64,000 nucleotides of DNA. It comes from Verrucomicrobiota bacterium (GTDB lineage Bacteria > Verrucomicrobiota > Verrucomicrobiia > Verrucomicrobiales > DEV007). The number at the start of each line of letters is the position of its first letter. Positions within the stretch are counted from its first letter, which is position 1. Of this stretch, positions 63,728 through 64,000 are shown piece by piece. The translations under genes and the position numbers were made by a program. The stretch is taken from contig JAHDID010000011.1 of the NCBI GenBank assembly GCA_020630975.1, forward strand, positions 62,001-126,000, given 5' to 3'. Below the pieces are notes generated by a model. That model worked only from the letters and a program-made list of their open reading frames with translations, did no database searches and had not been told where the DNA came from.

Positions 63728-63746
63728 ATTCGACTTTAGTCGAATC
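63727..63746 (+). repeat. Short palindrome GATTCGACT-tt-AGTCGAATC
   Basis: A perfect nine-pair inverted repeat whose first base is the last base of the PKS stop codon. It matches the one at 23353 behind another operon. There is no T-run, so on its own it is a poor terminator. Confidence 0.7.
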
Positions 63747-63789
63747 ATCTATCACTAGAACATGCCCAATTTTCAGTCTAGGGTCAATC

Positions 63790-64000
63790 ATGCAAATAGA
63801 GAGCATATCTCTCCGGGGCGTAGGCCCATTTGATGATCAAACTGTCGAGTTTCCAAATTCTGAGTCCGATGGTGCTAACGTGCAGTTGCTTGTCGGGCCG
63901 AACGGGGCAGGTAAAAGCACAGTACTCTACAGCATAGCCAGTGCTATTGGCGGAAACCGATTAGGCAAAGACCTCGGCAGCAGAAGACTGATTGATAAAG
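63790..64000 (+). CDS. AAA/SMC-like ATPase, 3' truncated by the window
   Basis: Absent from the ORF track because no stop is reached. From ATG 63790 the frame reads MQIESISLRGVGPFDDQTVEF, the usual first strand of RecF/SMC/Rad50-like ATPases. This is followed by VQLLVGPNGAGKSTVLYSIASAIGG with the Walker A motif GPNGAGKST near residue 38. About 70 residues are visible. Proteins of this kind include DNA-repair, recombination and anti-phage ATPases (AAA_23/AAA_15 type). The family branch cannot be decided from this fragment. It lies on the same strand 62 bp after the PKS stop, with the palindrome between. Confidence 0.85.
   Translation, partial: MQIESISLRGVGPFDDQTVEFPNSESDGANVQLLVGPNGAGKSTVLYSIASAIGGNRLGKDLGSRRLIDK

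Overview
The window looks like chromosomal DNA of a Gram-negative member of the PVC group, most likely a Verrucomicrobiota bacterium. This is an inference from gene content, not from a marker gene. It rests on two sulfatases, secreted PQQ-propeller, EF-hand and beta-helix proteins, an ECF sigma/FecR-like pair, an ExbB-like protein with an N-terminal zinc ribbon beside two ExbD-like proteins, a DUF6868-like protein, and kdsB for LPS Kdo synthesis. Shine-Dalgarno sequences are scarce before many starts. The coding strand changes often and operons are short.

Layout. 1-5 kb: the end of a D,D-carboxypeptidase/SGNH hydrolase fusion, then a minus-strand operon of aroD, a membrane VWA/amidotransferase-like protein and a caspase-like protein without its cysteine. 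5-19 kb: cell-envelope genes (Wza-like exporter, TolC-like protein, GH/GT2 fusion, LemA, a divergent ExbB-like protein with a TonB-like stub, lipase-like lipoprotein, small tyrosine phosphatase), a chorismate-lyase-like/HemN-like pair and a YjbQ protein. 19-23.4 kb: a three-gene ExbB/ExbD-like operon ending in a strong terminator. 23.4-29 kb: oxidoreductase, beta-helix protein, BNR-like protein and esterase. 29-31.4 kb: pentapeptide protein, VapBC-type toxin-antitoxin pair and an 850-bp gene-free stretch.

31-52 kb is rich in secreted proteins (sulfatases, PQQ propeller, EF-hand, diheme/ankyrin propeller, serine hydrolase, LamG-like membrane protein), a sigma/anti-sigma pair and a nucleoside transporter. 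It is also where several families of short dispersed repeats collect in intergenic DNA. 52-56 kb is housekeeping: tRNA-Ser(GCT), thrH, and overlapping kdsB-pyrG. 56-63.7 kb is one 2513-residue polyketide synthase (KS-AT-DH-ER-KR-ACP-thioester reductase). The window ends in the start of an AAA/SMC-like ATPase.

The strongest candidates for something undescribed are: the stand-alone reducing PKS with reductive release; the ExbB/ExbD-like operon in which one of two ExbD-like partners has serine where ExbD has its proton-carrying aspartate; a 21-bp-period direct repeat (ATTGTACCCTATT) at three separate loci; and repeat families that sit directly against stop codons. No CRISPR array, rRNA, complete insertion sequence or prophage was seen.
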